Positions 60,654-64,000 of a stretch of DNA of 64,000 bases are shown piece by piece (position 1 is the first letter of the stretch; each line of letters opens with the position of its first letter). Source of the stretch: a bacterium (GTDB taxonomy: Bacteria > JAGOBX01); NCBI GenBank assembly GCA_029551925.1, contig JAKPEO010000109.1, forward strand, positions 1 through 64,000, read 5' to 3'. A program made the translations under genes and the position numbers. Under the pieces are notes generated by a model. The model ran no database searches and was not told the DNA's origin. It saw only the letters and a program-made list of their open reading frames with translations.

Positions 60654-61226
60654 ATGGCATTACAAGAAAAAGAAAAGAAAATGTTGATTTTTTTAGGCGT
60701 GTTTGTCGTAATAGCGGCATTATACTATATTTATGATACTATAATGCCTAAATATAATGAATTGACAGAAAAAATAAAAGAGCATCGCGAAAAAATAAGC
60801 GAAGCGCAAAAGAATTATAAGACATTAAATCAATTGCGCGAAGATATTTTAAAATTAGATGCAGATGTCCAAAAATTAAAACAGTATTTTCCAGAAGAAG
60901 AGCCGGGCAACAAACGCACATATGAATTAATAGGCAGATTAGAGGAGTTAGGCGAAAGATTAGGAATAAAATTTAGTTCATTGTCGTATGCTGGCGAAGT
61001 TGAAGGCACAGAAGGCGTATATAAAGAAGTGAAGATGAATATAAAGCCGTCAGCGCCACTGCCAATAGAGACATTGATAAAATTATTATACGCATTCGAT
61101 AAATACGACAATATTTTGGATATTAAACAATTTAATTTTTCGCCAACTAACGAAGAGAAAACAATATTTAATGTAGATATGAGTGTTTCGTTTTATATGT
61201 TAAAACCAAATGCTTTACAGGAATAA
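60654..61226 (+). CDS. pilO: PilO-like type IV pilus alignment protein
   Basis: 190 residues. A short cytoplasmic start, one membrane helix (about 10-28, MLIFLGVFVVIAALYYIYDTI), a coiled coil (about 38-75) and a PilO-type ferredoxin-like periplasmic domain (about 85-190, with FSSLSYAGEV and LLYAFDKYDNILDIKQFNF). PilO pairs with PilN and binds PilP. It lies 24 nt downstream of pilMN. Confidence 0.82.
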   Translation: MALQEKEKKMLIFLGVFVVIAALYYIYDTIMPKYNELTEKIKEHREKISEAQKNYKTLNQLREDILKLDADVQKLKQYFPEEEPGNKRTYELIGRLEELGERLGIKFSSLSYAGEVEGTEGVYKEVKMNIKPSAPLPIETLIKLLYAFDKYDNILDIKQFNFSPTNEEKTIFNVDMSVSFYMLKPNALQE

Positions 61227-61228
61227 AA

Positions 61229-62005
61229 ATGGAATCATTAAAGAAAATTTGGCAGAACATTAATAAAAAGATAAATGTTGTATTAACATTAGCCATAATT
61301 TTTATATTGATAGATGTATATTTATTAATGGGGATATTTGACACTTATTCAAACAGAGAAAATTATGAAAAGATTTTACATCCGCGACCGATTGAATTAA
61401 AAAAGATAGAAATCGAGCCGCATGAAGCATTTGATATAGCGCAAGAAATACAGATACCAGAAGAATATCAAATAATTATAAAAAACAATATTTATATTAA
61501 TCCTGAATTACAAGCGAAACGCGAGGCGGCTAAAAAATTAGAAGAAGAAAAAAAGAAAGACAATAAAAAAGAGCAGAAGAAAAAAATAGTAGAGCAAGTT
61601 CAAGAAGAAGATGACGACGGATTAATTTCATTGCCGACTGAATTACCGCCATTAGAGGGCTATACTATAAAAGGAATAGTTTACGGTAAAGCGAATACTC
61701 CGGGCGCTGTATTTATTCAGAGACCTACTGGCGAATCTTATTACGGTAAAGAAGGCAGAAGATTAGTCGGGACTTCAATACTTGTTAAAAAAGTATATAA
61801 AGACAGCGTGCTATTATCTCGACCAGGGTATAAAGATACTCTTATTAATTTTCCGGCAGAAGAATTTTTATCAAGATGGAAACGCGGCGAGACAATAGAT
61901 CCGTTTAAAATAGATACAGCGGCGCAGCAGATGAAAAGCAACAGCAGCGATATGGCAGTTGGAGCAGAAAAAACAGAAACTAATGAAGCAGATGACGAAG
62001 AATAA
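61229..62005 (+). CDS. PilP/GspC-like inner-membrane protein
   Basis: 258 residues. One N-terminal membrane helix (about 13-38), a Lys/Glu-rich linker (about 90-125) and a small beta domain (about 140-215: PLEGYTIKGIVYGKANTPGAVFIQRPTGESYYGKEGRRLVGTSILVKKVYKDSVLL) that corresponds to the homology region of GspC/PilP which docks to the secretin. An acidic tail ends at the stop. It lies 2 nt after pilO. It is anchored by a helix as GspC is, not by a lipid as in PilP; so the system may resemble T2SS as much as pili. Confidence 0.75.
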   Translation: MESLKKIWQNINKKINVVLTLAIIFILIDVYLLMGIFDTYSNRENYEKILHPRPIELKKIEIEPHEAFDIAQEIQIPEEYQIIIKNNIYINPELQAKREAAKKLEEEKKKDNKKEQKKKIVEQVQEEDDDGLISLPTELPPLEGYTIKGIVYGKANTPGAVFIQRPTGESYYGKEGRRLVGTSILVKKVYKDSVLLSRPGYKDTLINFPAEEFLSRWKRGETIDPFKIDTAAQQMKSNSSDMAVGAEKTETNEADDEE

Positions 62006-63731
62006 TAAGGGACTATTAGTAAAAACAGCGGTTATTTTTTTTTTACTATTATTTTTTTTAAAAGAATTTAATGAAAGCGTTTGTGCTTTCGAGTTGATTG
62101 CTGAATGCGATACGGAAGTAATTGCAGGTCAGAGATTTTATTTGACAATTTATTATGTAGATGATGCTGGCAATGTTGTTGATGCAAATGCCAACGATTT
62201 ATTAGACGGGCAATTTATTTTGCGTTCAACTGGCGATGATAATCAATTAGAGCCTGTGATTATCCCAAAAACGAATTTTGTTGACAATAAATTAAAGGCC
62301 GCGGTGCGTTATAATAAAAGCGGAGTGATAAGCTTAATTCTAATTGACAATGACAACGGCTTGATTACACGAACTGGCAGCATAATAGTAAAATCTGCGG
62401 AATTAAAAAAATGCAGCGTTATTTTGGGAACTGATACAATCAAAGTCGGCGCAGAATTTGAAATCAAATTAATATTTTCAGATGAAAATGATAATGTAAT
62501 ACCAATAACTGAAATTTTTGAAAATCGCGAAATAACAAAGCAGTCAGATTATTTGTTTGCTGGGTTGAATGAACGCGATAATTTAGTTTTGCGAGAAATC
62601 AAAAAAACAGATGATGCCTTGATTTTTGTTTTTTATACTGAAATTGCAGGGCGTAGAGATTTTGCGGTTATTGATAAAATCCAAGGTAGAAAATTAACTG
62701 ATATTTCATTGAATATTGAAGAAGAGCAGCCGTCGAAAATAGAGATAAAATCAGACACTTGTATTAGTGACGAAGGTTATTTGAATTTTACGATTGATAT
62801 GTTTGATAAATTCAATAATAAAATTGAAAAAGCGGCTGGATTCTTAAATTTAAAATTCAGCAGTATGGAATATCCTGATTATTTTGTCGAAAAAAAATAT
62901 GAAAATATAGCGTATATAAAGGATATTATTAAATTAGAAAAAATCAGCGGCTATGAAATAGATTGCGAATATGTTGGCGAAAACGTTGTTATAAAAACAA
63001 GAAAAAAGATAGGCAGCGGTCTTGATTTACCATTATCAAAATCGTCTATAAAAAATGCGCTAATGACTATAAAAAAAAGTAATGATTTTATGGTTGAGTG
63101 TAATTTAAAATTATTTGATTATAATGATAGCCCAATGAGTAATTTAATTGATAATGTGATATTGAAAATAAATAATAAAGATTATTTGATTGACAGGACA
63201 CAGATTGAAAATTTTATAGTATTAAACGAATTTGAAAAATGGGAGCAAATATCCGCTGATTTAGAAATAAAAAATATCAAGAAACTAAATAATTTTTTGC
63301 TGTTAAAAACCAAGAATGAATATAATTATAAAATTATTTTATGCTTTAGCGGCAAAGACAACAGTTTAGAAATAAATAGAATTGAAAATAATAGCGGTGT
63401 GACAATTAAATTTGATACTGCGCTAATTATGCAGGAATATTTGAAAGAAAATATAAATGATAAAATAAAAAAAATTAAGATATTTAACAATTATATGATA
63501 TTAGAAACAGCGGATAATTTTGAAATTTCTAATATGTTATTTGAAAAAAAGTTGAATGTATATATTATTGATTTTGAATTAATAAAGCGCGAAGCAATAA
63601 AAGAACATAATGACTATTTAAAAGATTATGCGCTGTCAAGGAATTTAAAATTAACGGATTTATCAAAAATTTACGATTTAGAATTTGAAAAAATAGAAGA
63701 CAAAAAATTAAAGGAAAAAATATTAAATTAG
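61992..63731 (+). CDS. secreted protein of unknown function in the pilus operon
   Basis: 579 residues from the ATG at 61992, overlapping the PilP-like gene by 14 nt; upstream in-frame starts exist at 61983 and 61959. An N-terminal hydrophobic segment (about residues 8-28) is a signal peptide or anchor ending near VCAF. Several beta-rich, Ig-like parts follow (LIAECDTEVIAGQRFYLTIYYVDDAGNVVDANAND; EFEIKLIFSDENDNVIP; SDEGYLNFTIDMFDKFNNKI), then a region with short repeated motifs (INNKDYLIDRTQIEN, LFEKKLNVYIIDFEL). The second half may contain secretin-associated AMIN-like domains, which I cannot confirm. Position suggests a pilus or secretion role. Confidence 0.5.
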   Translation: MTKNNKGLLVKTAVIFFLLLFFLKEFNESVCAFELIAECDTEVIAGQRFYLTIYYVDDAGNVVDANANDLLDGQFILRSTGDDNQLEPVIIPKTNFVDNKLKAAVRYNKSGVISLILIDNDNGLITRTGSIIVKSAELKKCSVILGTDTIKVGAEFEIKLIFSDENDNVIPITEIFENREITKQSDYLFAGLNERDNLVLREIKKTDDALIFVFYTEIAGRRDFAVIDKIQGRKLTDISLNIEEEQPSKIEIKSDTCISDEGYLNFTIDMFDKFNNKIEKAAGFLNLKFSSMEYPDYFVEKKYENIAYIKDIIKLEKISGYEIDCEYVGENVVIKTRKKIGSGLDLPLSKSSIKNALMTIKKSNDFMVECNLKLFDYNDSPMSNLIDNVILKINNKDYLIDRTQIENFIVLNEFEKWEQISADLEIKNIKKLNNFLLLKTKNEYNYKIILCFSGKDNSLEINRIENNSGVTIKFDTALIMQEYLKENINDKIKKIKIFNNYMILETADNFEISNMLFEKKLNVYIIDFELIKREAIKEHNDYLKDYALSRNLKLTDLSKIYDLEFEKIEDKKLKEKILN

Positions 63732-63762
63732 ATATAGATATTAATTTTAATTGGAGGCAATA

Positions 63763-64000
63763 ATGATAAATTTAAAAAAATCGTTATTTTGCGGAGTAAT
63801 ACTATTGCTGATTTTTAGCGTTAATATTATAAATGCCAATCAACAGAAGAGCAAAAGTCAAATACTATTAGATATGGCAAAACAATATTATGACAGCGGC
63901 AAATACTCTGAAGCAGCGGAATTATTGCAAAAAGCATTTGAAGAAGAGCCGACGAATGATAGAATATTGAATTTATTAGTTGATTCTATTGTCAAACGCG
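63763..64000 (+). CDS. secreted TPR protein, 3' end outside the window
   Basis: 79 codons up to the window edge. TTGGAGGCAATAATG gives a strong ribosome site. The product starts with a signal peptide (about 1-25, ends IINAN), followed by a TPR unit (ILLDMAKQYYDSGKYSEAAELLQKAFEEEPTNDRILNLLVDSIV). In pilus operons such a protein may be a pilotin-like or secretin-assisting factor; the secretin PilQ itself could lie further downstream or this may be its N-terminus. Confidence 0.6.
   Translation, partial: MINLKKSLFCGVILLLIFSVNIINANQQKSKSQILLDMAKQYYDSGKYSEAAELLQKAFEEEPTNDRILNLLVDSIVKR

Overview
The window is one contiguous, strongly AT-rich (about 70% A+T by eye) bacterial chromosome segment. It has dense operons with many 4-nt ATGA overlaps, three tRNAs, no rRNA and no complete mobile element. 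The cell was almost certainly a Gram-negative, probably anaerobic bacterium: there is a TonB-dependent receptor, a giant SprA-like outer-membrane protein, type IV pilus alignment genes, and pyruvate-type ferredoxin oxidoreductase subunits. SprA points towards the FCB superphylum (Bacteroidota and relatives). SpoVG, a Prp-type protein between L21 and L27, and a bacterial Clp1/Grc3 kinase are not typical of Bacteroidetes, so I would call it an uncultured or candidate-phylum lineage near FCB and go no further.

Left arm, 1-30.6 kb, mostly minus strand. A TatD nuclease is followed by a leftward operon of GVRGL-repeat protein, M48 protease, NadD, YqeK, LCP protein and XseA. Then come a multi-HAMP chemoreceptor, PorB/PorA, and a cobalamin uptake locus (BtuB, BtuF, BtuD, no permease) under a cobalamin riboswitch with its own terminator. 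Next are GlyQ (plus strand), a tandem Hsp20 pair, a multi-pass membrane protein, a receiver-domain regulator coupled to GlgC, tRNA-Ser, class II aldolase, a diacylglycerol-kinase-like protein, the L21-Prp-L27 operon and a small anchored protein coupled to a 1423-residue TPR protein. Long intergenic stretches (10.4-11.1, 16.2-16.8, 19.5-20.5 kb) hold decayed interspersed repeats, hairpins, a likely small RNA and a two-repeat CRISPR remnant.

Right arm, 30.8-64 kb, all plus strand. It starts with a charged unknown protein, a methyltransferase-FolK fusion, IspE, SpoVG, tRNA-Gln, GlmU, Prs, L25, a family 9 glycosyltransferase and exonuclease III. A decayed region with pseudogenes follows, then SprA. 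The next operon is a Cca-TrpC fusion, a Na/Pi symporter with an Ig-like front domain, ThiL, QueH, CinA, an EcfT-like membrane protein and TruA. After tRNA-Gly come a P-loop kinase, an unknown protein and a Clp1/Grc3-type kinase, then a PilM-PilN fusion with a huge proline-rich insert, PilO, a PilP/GspC-like protein, an unknown secreted protein and the start of a TPR protein.

The most unusual items are the domain fusions (Cca-TrpC, methyltransferase-FolK, PilM-PilN with a 300-bp tandem duplication), the bacterial Clp1-like kinase beside a second P-loop kinase, a GlmU whose acetyltransferase catalytic residues look replaced, a Prp protein without a cleavable L27 extension, the GVRGL-repeat protein coupled to a protease, and a family of large GCGC-centred palindromes.
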